30,067 nt of DNA from a virus. Location of the stretch: positions 1-30,067 of the IMG/VR virus record IMGVR_UViG_3300042691_011083; one strand, written 5' to 3'. Below are positions 7,036 to 13,809 of this stretch, piece by piece; position 1 is the first letter of the stretch; the number at the start of each line of letters is the position of its first letter. The notes below the pieces were generated by a model. That model worked only from the letters and a program-made list of their open reading frames with translations, ran no database searches and was not told where the DNA came from. Made by a program: the position numbers and the translations under genes.

Positions 7036-7044
7036 CTGTTAATC

Positions 7045-7347
7045 ATGAGTGAAGATAGCGAAAGATTAGATCGTCTTGAACATCATATAAGATTATATAA
7101 ACAAGACGTAGAAGATATTAAAGATAGCGTTAAAGAAATTAAAATGTTATTAGGTGGTTCCGCATTAAATGGCAATAAAGGATTTGTATATTTAATGAAT
7201 TTAAATGAAAAAAAAATAGAAGCAATAGAATTGGAGCTTAACAAAATAAAAAATGATTTTGAAACCGCTAAGTTTTGGGGACGCGGAGCAACAGGTGTGG
7301 CTTTCGTAACATTAGGTTTAATTATTAAGAAAATATTAAGTTTATAA
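7045..7347 (+). CDS. XhlA-like coiled coil with C-terminal membrane helix
   Basis: A 100-residue protein. Residues 1-35 and 55-75 are charged and helical (SERLDRLEHHIRLYKQDVED; NEKKIEAIELELNKIKNDF). A single hydrophobic segment lies near 77-94 (FWGRGATGVAFVTLGLII), followed by KK. This layout resembles XhlA-type haemolysin/holin partners, which have an N-terminal coiled coil and one C-terminal transmembrane helix. It lies between the holin candidates and the endolysin candidate, so a lysis role is likely. A minus-strand open frame over it is a shadow. Confidence 0.55.
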   Translation: MSEDSERLDRLEHHIRLYKQDVEDIKDSVKEIKMLLGGSALNGNKGFVYLMNLNEKKIEAIELELNKIKNDFETAKFWGRGATGVAFVTLGLIIKKILSL

Positions 7348-7350
7348 ATT

Positions 7351-7737
7351 ATGTTGATAACTGTAAAAAGACTATATAAAGGAGAAAACTCTATAATAGG
7401 AGAGTTAAGTATTGATGGCGTTTTTGAATGTTTTACATTAGAAGATTTAGAAAGACCTGTTAAAATAAAAGGAGAAACAGCTATCCCTAAAGGAACATAC
7501 AAAGTAATAATAAATCAATCTAGAAGATTTAAAAGATTATTACCTTTATTATTGAATGTACCCAATTTCGAAGGGGTTCGCATACATCCAGGTAATACCA
7601 ACCATGATACTGAAGGATGCATACTTGTTGGCAAAACAAGAAGTAAAGAATATATAGGGCAGTCTAGAAAAGCTTTTGACAAATTATTTAAAAAAATGCA
7701 AAAAGCTAAAGATATAACATTAGTAATACAATCATAA
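7351..7737 (+). CDS. DUF5675-type cell-wall enzyme, endolysin candidate
   Basis: A 128-residue protein. Residues 43-53 read TAIPKGTYKVI, 59-75 RFKRLLPLLLNVPNFEG, and 77-94 RIHPGNTNHDTEGCILVG, with invariant-looking His79, Asp86 and Cys90. I recognise these as hallmarks of DUF5675, whose H...C arrangement resembles L,D-transpeptidase-like catalytic folds and which often occupies the endolysin position in phages of Bacteroidota. The flanking holin candidates and spanin support a lysis role. Whether it cleaves or remodels peptidoglycan is not shown. Stop and next start share one base. Confidence 0.75.
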   Translation: MLITVKRLYKGENSIIGELSIDGVFECFTLEDLERPVKIKGETAIPKGTYKVIINQSRRFKRLLPLLLNVPNFEGVRIHPGNTNHDTEGCILVGKTRSKEYIGQSRKAFDKLFKKMQKAKDITLVIQS

Positions 7738-8204
7738 TGAGAGCATTAGCAATAATACTAGCGATAATTTTCGTATCATGCGGCGCTAAAAAAATTAAAG
7801 TAGATAAATTAGAAACAAAAAAAGACAGTACCGCTCAGACAGAGGTGGTTACTAGCACCATAGTTAAAAACGATAAAGCAGATTCTACCAGTGTTACCAC
7901 AAACACTATAATAGAAGAACTTACTATAGTACCATTTGATTCTACAAAAACAATATATGTAAATAACATTCCTTATAAAAATGCTATTTTAAATCTTAAA
8001 AAAGCAGAAATAAAAAGCTCATATAATAATAAAAATAAAGAGTTAAATATTGCGGTTAAAGATTCTTTAAACAAAAAAACAACACAAGCATCAGAAATTG
8101 TAATAGATGACAATACCGTGTCAGAAGATAAGGATAAAGGTTTGTCTTATTTTTGGATTATTTTAATATTAATCATAATAATAATATGGCTAAGCAGACG
8201 TTAA
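7737..8204 (+). CDS. Unimolecular spanin (u-spanin) candidate
   Basis: A 155-residue protein with a lipoprotein signal peptide (MRALAIILAIIFVSCG, lipidation Cys15) and a C-terminal hydrophobic helix (about 138-152, YFWIILILIIIIIW) ending in LSRR. A central Lys/Asp/Thr-rich periplasmic region joins them. A lipid anchor for the outer membrane at one end and an inner-membrane helix at the other is the defining topology of u-spanins such as phage T1 gp11, which fuse the two membranes in the last step of lysis. Its position directly after the endolysin candidate agrees. The identification rests on topology; sequence families of spanins are very diverse. Confidence 0.75.
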   Translation: MRALAIILAIIFVSCGAKKIKVDKLETKKDSTAQTEVVTSTIVKNDKADSTSVTTNTIIEELTIVPFDSTKTIYVNNIPYKNAILNLKKAEIKSSYNNKNKELNIAVKDSLNKKTTQASEIVIDDNTVSEDKDKGLSYFWIILILIIIIIWLSRR

Positions 8205-8317
8205 CTATTAAAAAACAGACAAAGAATATATCTAGACCCGGTATTCATTCTAAGAGTAAAACATCTAGCTTAAAAACATCGAAGAACTACAAGAAAGCAT
8301 ATAGAGGCCAAGGCTAA
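8186..8317 (+). CDS. 43-aa Lys/Ser-rich protein, overlapping the spanin end
   Basis: A short frame starting at ATG 8186 and overlapping the spanin gene by 19 bp. The protein begins MAKQTLTIKKQTKN and contains SRPGIHSKSKTSSLK, then SKNYKKAYRGQG at its end. I recall PG-V/I-HSK-x-K-S and KKYRGQG-type ends in small proteins of many phages, including crAss-like relatives, which supports a real gene; I know no function. Being basic and about 40 residues it fits the other small late proteins of this phage. Confidence 0.6.
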   Translation: MAKQTLTIKKQTKNISRPGIHSKSKTSSLKTSKNYKKAYRGQG

Positions 8318-8375
8318 GTAAAAATACCAAAAAATAGGTAATATATAAGTTATATCAATTTAATCAAATAAAATT

Positions 8376-9920
8376 ATGTCAGACGCTATAGTCAAAAACT
8401 TAAGTTTCGGAAAAGAAGCCAGCGATAAAGTATTTGCTGGAATAGAGAAACTAGCCAAAGCGGTTAGTTCTACATTAGGAGCAAGTGGTAAATGTGTTCT
8501 TTTAGAGGACTCAACAGGCAGACCTGTAATTACAAAAGATGGTGTAACAGTTGCGGATTCTATTATATTGTTAGATCCTGTAGAAAATATGGGGGCTACA
8601 TTATTAAAAGAAGCAGCAAGAAAGACTGTTAGAGAAGCGGGTGATGGAACAACAACGGCAACAGTATTAGCTCACGCTATTTTAAAGAATGCTTATGCTG
8701 TTGAAAATCCAAATGAAAGAAAAATAAAAGAAGGAATAAATTCAGCAGTAAATAAAGTAATAGATTATTTAGAAAAAATAAGTATAACTGTTGATGATAA
8801 TATGTTAGATCAAATTGCTACAATATCAACAAATAATGATACTGAGTTAGGTAGGCTGGTTGGTGATGCTTTTAGATCAGTAGGGAATACTGGAGTTGTT
8901 ATGATGGAAACAACATCAAATCCTGAATGTAGTTTAGAATTAGTTGAAGGTATTCAATTTGATAAGGGATTAAAGAACATGCATTTTGTAACTAATCCCA
9001 AAATGAAAACAGCAGAATTAGATAATCCATTAGTATTATTAGTTGAATCGCAAATAGACAACATAAGACAAATACAATCAATATTAGAATACGTTATAAA
9101 GAATAACAAGTCATTACTTATAATTGGAGATATGGAAGCAATACCATTATCTACATTAGCAATGAACAAGTTAAAAGGTAACATAAAAATAAATGTTATT
9201 GATGCTCCTACGTTCGGAATAAATAGAAAAGAAATATTTGATGATCTAGCATTACTTACAGGAGCAACTGTAATCAATGAAGATCTTGGGGATGATCTAG
9301 ATTTAATACAACCAGAATTACTTGGTACTTGTGTTAAAAGTATCACTAGTCAAGAAGAAACAATATTGCATATAAGCGAAACCCCAGATAGGGTATTGGA
9401 AATAATAGATGATATTAAAAAATCTTTATTAGAAAATCCTCCAGCAACGAAAGTAATAAAATTAGAAAAAAGATTAGCAAGGTTAACAGGCAGAATTGCT
9501 TTAGTTAAAGTTGGTGCTAACTCAGAGATTGAATTAAAAGAAAAAGCAGATAGAATTGAAGACGCTATTTGTGCAACCAAGGCGGCGATTAAAGAAGGTA
9601 TTGTGCCGGGAGGAGGAATTGCTTTATTAAATGCTTCTCACAACATAGATACTTTCTCACTTGGTGAAGAAATATTATTAGATTCTATTAGAGCACCTTT
9701 TAAAACTATATTAGATAATGCAGGTATAGAAAATGCACCTTTAGAGGCAATATCAAAAGTAGGGTACGGTTTAAATGTTGTAACAGGTGAAACTGTTAAT
9801 ATGATTGAGGCTGGCATAATAGATCCATTGCTTGTCACTAAAAGTGCGTTAAAAAACGCTGCTTCTGTAGCAACTACTATATTATCAACTGATTGTGTAA
9901 TTAATAATTTACGAGCATAA
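8376..9920 (+). CDS. groEL: Phage-encoded chaperonin GroEL (Hsp60)
   Basis: A 514-residue type I chaperonin subunit, colinear with bacterial GroEL. ATPase residues are kept: ITKDGVTVA with Asp55 (E. coli D52), AGDGTTTATVLA with Asp90 (D87), and IEDAICATKAAIKEGIVPGGG with Asp396 (D398). The usual TLGPKGR loop reads TLGASGK. The protein stops after TDCVINNLRA, so the Gly-Gly-Met tail of bacterial GroEL (548 aa) is missing. The apical domain (about 190-375) is the most divergent part. A groES-like gene follows with a one-base overlap. It probably folds phage proteins such as the capsid subunit; that is inference. Chaperonins of some phages work as single rings. Confidence 0.95.
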   Translation: MSDAIVKNLSFGKEASDKVFAGIEKLAKAVSSTLGASGKCVLLEDSTGRPVITKDGVTVADSIILLDPVENMGATLLKEAARKTVREAGDGTTTATVLAHAILKNAYAVENPNERKIKEGINSAVNKVIDYLEKISITVDDNMLDQIATISTNNDTELGRLVGDAFRSVGNTGVVMMETTSNPECSLELVEGIQFDKGLKNMHFVTNPKMKTAELDNPLVLLVESQIDNIRQIQSILEYVIKNNKSLLIIGDMEAIPLSTLAMNKLKGNIKINVIDAPTFGINRKEIFDDLALLTGATVINEDLGDDLDLIQPELLGTCVKSITSQEETILHISETPDRVLEIIDDIKKSLLENPPATKVIKLEKRLARLTGRIALVKVGANSEIELKEKADRIEDAICATKAAIKEGIVPGGGIALLNASHNIDTFSLGEEILLDSIRAPFKTILDNAGIENAPLEAISKVGYGLNVVTGETVNMIEAGIIDPLLVTKSALKNAASVATTILSTDCVINNLRA

Positions 9921-10180
9921 TGAAAGCAGTTGGTAAAAGATTAATTATAGAAAAGGTAAAAGAAGGCACTACTGAAACAAAAGGGGGTCTTCTATTGGCT
10001 AAAAAACATAGGGAAGATATTAGATATATAGAAGCTAAAGTCATTAGTGTTGGCGATGAAGTATTGGGAGTTAAAGAAGGCGATAATATATTTTATGATA
10101 GGCATAACGGGCATAAAATAGAGTCCGGTAAAGAAACTTATTATGTTATACGCCTAGATGATGTTGTGGTTGTATTATGA
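9920..10180 (+). CDS. groES: Phage-encoded co-chaperonin GroES
   Basis: An 86-residue GroES. It begins MKAVGKRLIIEKVKEG, has the mobile loop TETKGGLLLAKKHRE (GGLLL for the usual GGIVL that binds the GroEL apical domain), then AKVISVGDEVLG, VKEGDNIFYDRHNG and a C-terminal YYVIRLDDVVVVL. The length is slightly less than the bacterial 95-97 aa. It overlaps the groEL stop by one base and the next gene by 4 bp, so all three are probably translated together. It would cap the chamber of the phage or host GroEL. Confidence 0.9.
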   Translation: MKAVGKRLIIEKVKEGTTETKGGLLLAKKHREDIRYIEAKVISVGDEVLGVKEGDNIFYDRHNGHKIESGKETYYVIRLDDVVVVL

Positions 10181-10626
10181 GTCGTTTAGAGCCATCTGAT
10201 ATTAAAGAATTAGGTTTGCTAAAACATTATAGAATAATACGTAGATGGGCGTGTAGAAATAATGATTTAACCGATGCAGATTTGGAATTACTTATTTATT
10301 TCGATTGCCTTGAGTTTTTTACAAAACAAGATTATAAAATAGGTACTTATGCTTACAGTTGGGACAATAAGCGCTGGAACAATTTATTAAAAGAAGGGTG
10401 GATAGTGGTTTGGAGAAACAGAAACCATACAACCCAAAAATACAATATATATAAAGTTTCATTTAAGTGTAAACAACTAATAAGTAGAATGTACCGTATA
10501 ATGCTTGGAAAAGAAGATATACCAACAAGTCATAGGAATTCAATAATGAATGGTAAAACCTATATGGATAATCTTATGATAACAGCAATAAACAATGTTA
10601 ATAAAGATAACACAAGGAAAAGATGA
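10177..10626 (+). CDS. Winged-helix-like protein linked to groES
   Basis: A 149-residue basic protein overlapping groES and the next gene by 4 bp each (ATGA). Residues 30-105 suggest a winged helix: LTDADLELLIYFDCLEFF, then WDNKRWNNLLKEGWIVVWR as a possible recognition part, and NIYKVSFKCKQLISRMYRIM as a wing and last helix similar in layout to MarR-type proteins. Trp and Cys content is high for this phage. DNA binding and regulation are plausible but inferred from pattern only. It may equally be a structural protein that borrowed the fold. Confidence 0.55.
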   Translation: MSRLEPSDIKELGLLKHYRIIRRWACRNNDLTDADLELLIYFDCLEFFTKQDYKIGTYAYSWDNKRWNNLLKEGWIVVWRNRNHTTQKYNIYKVSFKCKQLISRMYRIMLGKEDIPTSHRNSIMNGKTYMDNLMITAINNVNKDNTRKR

Positions 10627-11192
10627 GTAATAAAAAAAATAGTCCTGCAAAACAAATAGGATTTAGTGGTTTTGGATTAGGAAATACATTTGGAGGACCT
10701 GGCTTGAATATAGGTTTTCAAAATCAAAACAGAAATTTTCAAAATCAAAATAGAGGTGGCTTTTTTGGTAATTTACCTAATTTTACATCTGATATTACTG
10801 GCTTAATGGATCAATTCAAACTTGCAAAAAATAGAAAAATGCAAGAGCAAGATAGAATAAAAGCAGCAAATATTAGGAACCAATCTTTGCAAAAGCGAGG
10901 GTTATTACCTCCAACTGCTCAACCACAAACACCTTTAGTTCAAACAAATAAAAATAGCATGGAGTACAATAATATAAGCCAAAAAGCTTTTACTAATACG
11001 GACAATATAAAAGGTATGATGGGTGAAATAGTGCCAAATACTTTTAATAGAAAAGTAGGAAGCAGTCCATTAAAGCAGGAAATGGATCCTATAATGGACC
11101 CTATGATTGACCCTATGATGGACGCTCCATTAACACCTCCAAATAGAATTAAAACACCAATAACGCCACCTTACGATTTAAACAACTATTAA
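10623..11192 (+). CDS. Low-complexity Gly/Asn/Phe-rich protein with SPLKQ motif
   Basis: A 189-residue protein. It begins with MSNKKNSPAKQIGFSGFGLG, continues with Gly/Phe and Asn/Gln repeats (residues 12-55, with FQNQNR twice), a short charged helix (63-92), and a Pro-rich end. SPLKQ at 148-152 precedes a tandem Met-Asp-Pro repeat (MDPIMDPMIDPMMD, 154-167). The composition argues for a disordered virion-associated or internal protein. I recognise no enzyme signature. Confidence 0.6.
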   Translation: MSNKKNSPAKQIGFSGFGLGNTFGGPGLNIGFQNQNRNFQNQNRGGFFGNLPNFTSDITGLMDQFKLAKNRKMQEQDRIKAANIRNQSLQKRGLLPPTAQPQTPLVQTNKNSMEYNNISQKAFTNTDNIKGMMGEIVPNTFNRKVGSSPLKQEMDPIMDPMIDPMMDAPLTPPNRIKTPITPPYDLNNY

Positions 11193-11194
11193 TT

Positions 11195-11413
11195 ATGAAT
11201 TTAAACACTAGAAAACATCCAATGACAGTTCACGACAGAGAAGCTAAATTATCCGGAGTCGGAGCTAATGCAATATGGAATGGCCCATTTGATACTACCG
11301 CATTGCCAAAAGGCAAGGGGGTCAGTTCAGGTAAAGATGGCATTATATTTAATAACGTTAAACCTGTTTGTGATCCAAGAGCAATTACACAGCGAGCTAA
11401 AGGAAGATACTAA
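11195..11413 (+). CDS. Small hypothetical protein (72 aa)
   Basis: It follows the previous stop after 2 bp. The protein begins MNLNTRKHPMTVHDREAK, then GVGANAIWNGPFDTTALPKG, and ends KPVCDPRAITQRAKGRY. It has no membrane segment, no long hydrophobic region and a single Cys. I do not recognise the family. Size and neighbours suggest a minor structural or head-associated protein. It is followed by a 50-bp A-rich leader before the next gene. Confidence 0.6.
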   Translation: MNLNTRKHPMTVHDREAKLSGVGANAIWNGPFDTTALPKGKGVSSGKDGIIFNNVKPVCDPRAITQRAKGRY

Positions 11414-11463
11414 AATAAAAAAAATATTAAAATAAACAATAACCAAACCTAAAACTAAAAACA

Positions 11464-11751
11464 ATGTTCAAATTTATCTCAATTGCTACTACAGTTAGTG
11501 GCGCACAACCAATTCTTTTTAATGTAGCAGATATAACAGCGGTATCTTGGCTTACTGCAACTACTTTTGCTATTTACACAGGTCCAATAAGATACGTATT
11601 TACTACAAGTGCCGGCGGTGCATCCAGCACTGTTGCTGCTGTAAATACCGCTATTTTTACTCAAGGTCCAACTTTAGTTTCTGTTGCAATTCCTACCGGA
11701 GTTACTATTTCTGCTTTACCAGTAGTAGCAGCTATCCCGGTTCCAGCATAA
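11464..11751 (+). CDS. Probable abundant small virion protein, host-like codons
   Basis: A 95-residue hydrophobic, Ala/Thr/Val-rich protein beginning MFKFISIATTVSGAQPIL and ending in PVVAAIPVPA; beta structure is likely. It differs from its neighbours in codon choice: of ten Ile codons only two are ATA, with ATT and ATC used for the rest, a pattern otherwise seen in the major capsid gene. It has an A-rich leader before it and a strong hairpin after it. Together these signs suggest high expression, for example a decoration, cement or fibre subunit. Function is inferred, not recognised. Confidence 0.6.
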   Translation: MFKFISIATTVSGAQPILFNVADITAVSWLTATTFAIYTGPIRYVFTTSAGGASSTVAAVNTAIFTQGPTLVSVAIPTGVTISALPVVAAIPVPA

Positions 11752-11758
11752 TATTAAT

Positions 11759-11796
11759 TTAAATTCCCTATAGATGTATTTTTATAGGGAATTTAA
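11759..11796 (+). terminator. Hairpin terminator after the 95-aa virion-type gene
   Basis: AAATTCCCTATA (11761-11772) pairs perfectly with TATAGGGAATTT (11783-11794) around a 10-nt loop, and two more A-T pairs extend the stem to 14 bp. There is no long T run after it, but it lies directly behind a gene that appears highly expressed. The stem is almost symmetric, so it may also act on the minus strand. Confidence 0.7.
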
Positions 11797-11813
11797 TAAT
11801 ACTTACTGTTTAT

Positions 11814-12128
11814 ATGTCTTTTAAGATGAAAGGATTTCCATATAATGTGGATAATACCCCTATTTATAGTACCGATATGGACGATAATATTTTAGGTATG
11901 GCGCAATCTAATGGAACTATACTAGTGAATAAAAATATATCTCCCTTAGAATTAAAAAAGAATAAAACTATATCACATGAAAAAGTACATATAGATCAAA
12001 TGAAACGAGGAGATTTGGATTATACTGACTTACATGTTATTTGGAAAGGCAAAAAATATCCCCGCTCTAAAATGAAAGAAGGAGCAAAAAATCTTCCTTG
12101 GGAAAAGGAGGCTTATAAAAAGCAATAA
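11814..12128 (+). CDS. Mini zinc metallopeptidase-like protein (HExxHxxQ)
   Basis: A 104-residue protein. Residues 54-62 read SHEKVHIDQ, an HExxH zinc motif (His55, Glu56, His59) inside a probable helix. A C-terminal LPWEKEAYKK (94-103) could supply the third ligand through Glu97 or Glu99, as in HExxH...E peptidases. The N-terminal part is beta-rich (PIYSTDMDDNILGMA; ISPLELKKNK). There is no signal peptide, so a cytoplasmic or virion-internal role is likely. I recall similar small HExxHxxQ proteins in marine phages. Activity and substrate are unknown; capsid maturation, tail assembly or host takeover are all open. Confidence 0.65.
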   Translation: MSFKMKGFPYNVDNTPIYSTDMDDNILGMAQSNGTILVNKNISPLELKKNKTISHEKVHIDQMKRGDLDYTDLHVIWKGKKYPRSKMKEGAKNLPWEKEAYKKQ

Positions 12129-12171
12129 ATACGCGTAATAATAATAATATATAACTTTAATTTAATATATT

Positions 12172-12531
12172 ATGAAAAAAGTAATCTGTATTATCGTATT
12201 TTTAGTTTTTAATTCTTATGTTCAAGCTCAAAAACTTACTAAGGATTTTCTTGTAGGAACGTGGGCTTCTGAAACTGTGCAAATAGATTTTTCTATCATA
12301 AACAATAATGAACTTAATGTTGTGTCATTTTCTTATTTAACTGGGAATTACTTTAAAATATTAGGTTACCAATTTGATAAAAATAATTTTTATTTAAACA
12401 CATTACACGAACCTAATAATTGGGAGGCTTTAGGTAAATTTATAATTGTGGATCAAGATACAATGGTTGCTAACTATGTTAGCGATGCTCCCGGTACCGT
12501 AATTTATAAAAGACTAATAAATAAAAAATAA
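12172..12531 (+). CDS. Secreted lipocalin-like protein with Sec signal peptide
   Basis: A 119-residue protein with a classic signal peptide (MKKVICIIVFLVFNSYVQA, cleavage before Gln20). The mature part starts QKLTKDFLVGTWASETVQID; the GTW string and following beta-strand pattern resemble the first strand of lipocalin-like domains of flavobacteria. It has no lipobox. A secreted soluble protein is unusual between virion genes, and it has its own A/T-rich upstream gap of 43 bp. It may be a cargo gene gained from a host. The domain call is tentative; the signal peptide is clear. Confidence 0.7.
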   Translation: MKKVICIIVFLVFNSYVQAQKLTKDFLVGTWASETVQIDFSIINNNELNVVSFSYLTGNYFKILGYQFDKNNFYLNTLHEPNNWEALGKFIIVDQDTMVANYVSDAPGTVIYKRLINKK

Positions 12532-12536
12532 ACAAA

Positions 12537-13016
12537 ATGGCATATAAACAAAAACCTGGCAGAGGTAATAGTTCAAAAACGGGTAATGGATTACCTAGCC
12601 CACTAAGACAAGATGGAGGTATCGAACTTACTGAAAAATACACTAAAGGTGTAAAAAATTTAAAAAAGAAAAGAGAAGAAGGTAAAACAGATACAGGTTT
12701 AAATATTGATAAAACAACTGGGGTTGCTACAGCTAAACCTTATGAAAAAAAGTTTGTTCCAAATAAAGTAACAAAAGGAGCTAGCATTATAAGTGGTGAC
12801 AATAAAACTGTTGCTACTGCTACGTCTTACGGACAAGGTAAAGAAGTTGAAAATTTGCGTAAAAAATTTGTTAGTGATAGCGCCTATACTATGAGTAGAA
12901 GAAATAAAAGTGCTGAATTATATAATGCTACAAGTGGCGGTACAAAACCTGATAATTTAAATTCTAGACAAATTTCTTCTTTGGTAAAACTTAATAAAGC
13001 TAAAAGAACTAGATAA
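12537..13016 (+). CDS. Lys-rich hypothetical protein with SPLRQDGG motif
   Basis: A 159-residue basic protein starting 5 bp after the previous stop. The N-terminus is disordered and carries LPSPLRQDGG (19-28). Then follow charged helix (TEKYTKGVKNLKKKREEG), a Lys/Thr/Gly-rich middle, and a C-terminal helix (NLNSRQISSLVKLNKAKRTR). I recognise no family. The shared SPL-K/R motif links it to the other small late proteins, so a virion-associated role is possible. The next gene starts directly after its stop. Confidence 0.55.
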   Translation: MAYKQKPGRGNSSKTGNGLPSPLRQDGGIELTEKYTKGVKNLKKKREEGKTDTGLNIDKTTGVATAKPYEKKFVPNKVTKGASIISGDNKTVATATSYGQGKEVENLRKKFVSDSAYTMSRRNKSAELYNATSGGTKPDNLNSRQISSLVKLNKAKRTR

Positions 13017-13256
13017 ATGAAAAATCTATCTCTAAAAGGTTATAAAAAAAATAGCCCTGATAAAGATAGACCTTATAATGTAATACCTAGCGGGGAAATT
13101 ACCATGGAAAATGTGGAGTTTCCCGTTTTAGGTATAGATAATAGAGGTAATTCAAAAGTAATGAAACCAGGTAAATATTATAGTTTTCCAGGTAATATTG
13201 TATTAGAGATACCTATGAAGAAATCAACAATATATAATAGAATATTTAAAAAATAA
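13017..13256 (+). CDS. Small basic hypothetical protein with NSPDK motif
   Basis: A 79-residue protein abutting the previous gene. It begins MKNLSLKGYKKNSPDKDRP, with NSPDK at 12-16 as a variant of the recurring S-P-x-K motif. The remainder alternates hydrophobic and polar residues (FPVLGIDNRGNSKVMKPG, then GKYYSFPGNIVLEIPMKK), as in a small beta protein. No function is recognised. Confidence 0.55.
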   Translation: MKNLSLKGYKKNSPDKDRPYNVIPSGEITMENVEFPVLGIDNRGNSKVMKPGKYYSFPGNIVLEIPMKKSTIYNRIFKK

Positions 13257-13259
13257 ATT

Positions 13260-13526
13260 ATGGGACAATATGGTAATCAGCCAGACTTTGGAACAATATC
13301 ACAAACATTAAGTGCCTTTCCAACAAATGCAGACGCTCCTTCGGCAGTATATATTGGTGCATTCACAGATTCAGGCACTGCTGCTTCTATTACTGTTAGA
13401 TTAGTAGGGAATAGTACTGATACTACATTTTCTGGACTTAATGAAGGCACATTTTTACCAATAGTGGTAACAAGAGTTACAAGTGCTGTAAATATACCAG
13501 CAGCAAGTATAATATTGTATAGATAA
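13260..13526 (+). CDS. Small beta-rich virion protein, decoration-like
   Basis: An 88-residue protein with few charged residues and many Thr, Ser, Ala and Gly (APSAVYIGAFTDSGTAASIT, then FLPIVVTRVTSAVNIP). The pattern of strands, the FLPIVVTRV segment and the ending ASIILYR resemble short proteins common in marine phages that I associate with capsid decoration or fibre bases. It has no enzyme motif. The identification is by resemblance only. Confidence 0.55.
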   Translation: MGQYGNQPDFGTISQTLSAFPTNADAPSAVYIGAFTDSGTAASITVRLVGNSTDTTFSGLNEGTFLPIVVTRVTSAVNIPAASIILYR

Positions 13527-13548
13527 ATAAATAATTAAATTAAATTAA

Positions 13549-13809
13549 ATGGAAAACAAAATCACAAAAGAACAATTAGAGACTATTGTTAATCAACAAA
13601 AAGATATGAGTACGCTGTTATCTAATATAGGGCTACTTGAATCGCAAAAGCATGGATTTTTGCACCAAATTGCAGAAGTAAATAAAAGGGTGGAGGAATT
13701 TAAAACGGAATTACAAGCACAATACGGAGATATTAATATTAATATTGAAGACGGGTCTTATACTTATATAGATAAATCTGAAAAGGTTAAATTAGAAAAA
13801 GTTGAATAA
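13549..13809 (+). CDS. Coiled-coil hypothetical protein (86 aa)
   Basis: Residues 5-58 are predicted helix with spaced Leu, Ile and Val (EQLETIVNQQKDMSTLLSNI, then QIAEVNKRVEEFKTELQAQ), followed by a short acidic beta tail (NINIEDGSYTYIDKSE). It could be an oligomerisation or assembly factor for head or tail proteins. Its stop shares one base with the next start. I do not recognise a family. Confidence 0.55.
   Translation: MENKITKEQLETIVNQQKDMSTLLSNIGLLESQKHGFLHQIAEVNKRVEEFKTELQAQYGDININIEDGSYTYIDKSEKVKLEKVE

Noticed and set aside
7083-7502. Open minus-strand frame of 139 aa over the lysis genes
   Set aside because: It lies opposite strong plus-strand genes (coiled-coil membrane protein and DUF5675), is low complexity and has no leader or promoter-like element. 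It is a shadow.
8954-9838. Three minus-strand frames inside groEL
   Set aside because: groEL is unmistakable on the plus strand; these are antisense shadows.
11479-11762. Overlapping frames on both strands in the 95-aa gene
   Set aside because: They are rich in Cys, Tyr and Ser, a typical out-of-frame product, whereas the main frame shows host-like codon choice and a terminator.
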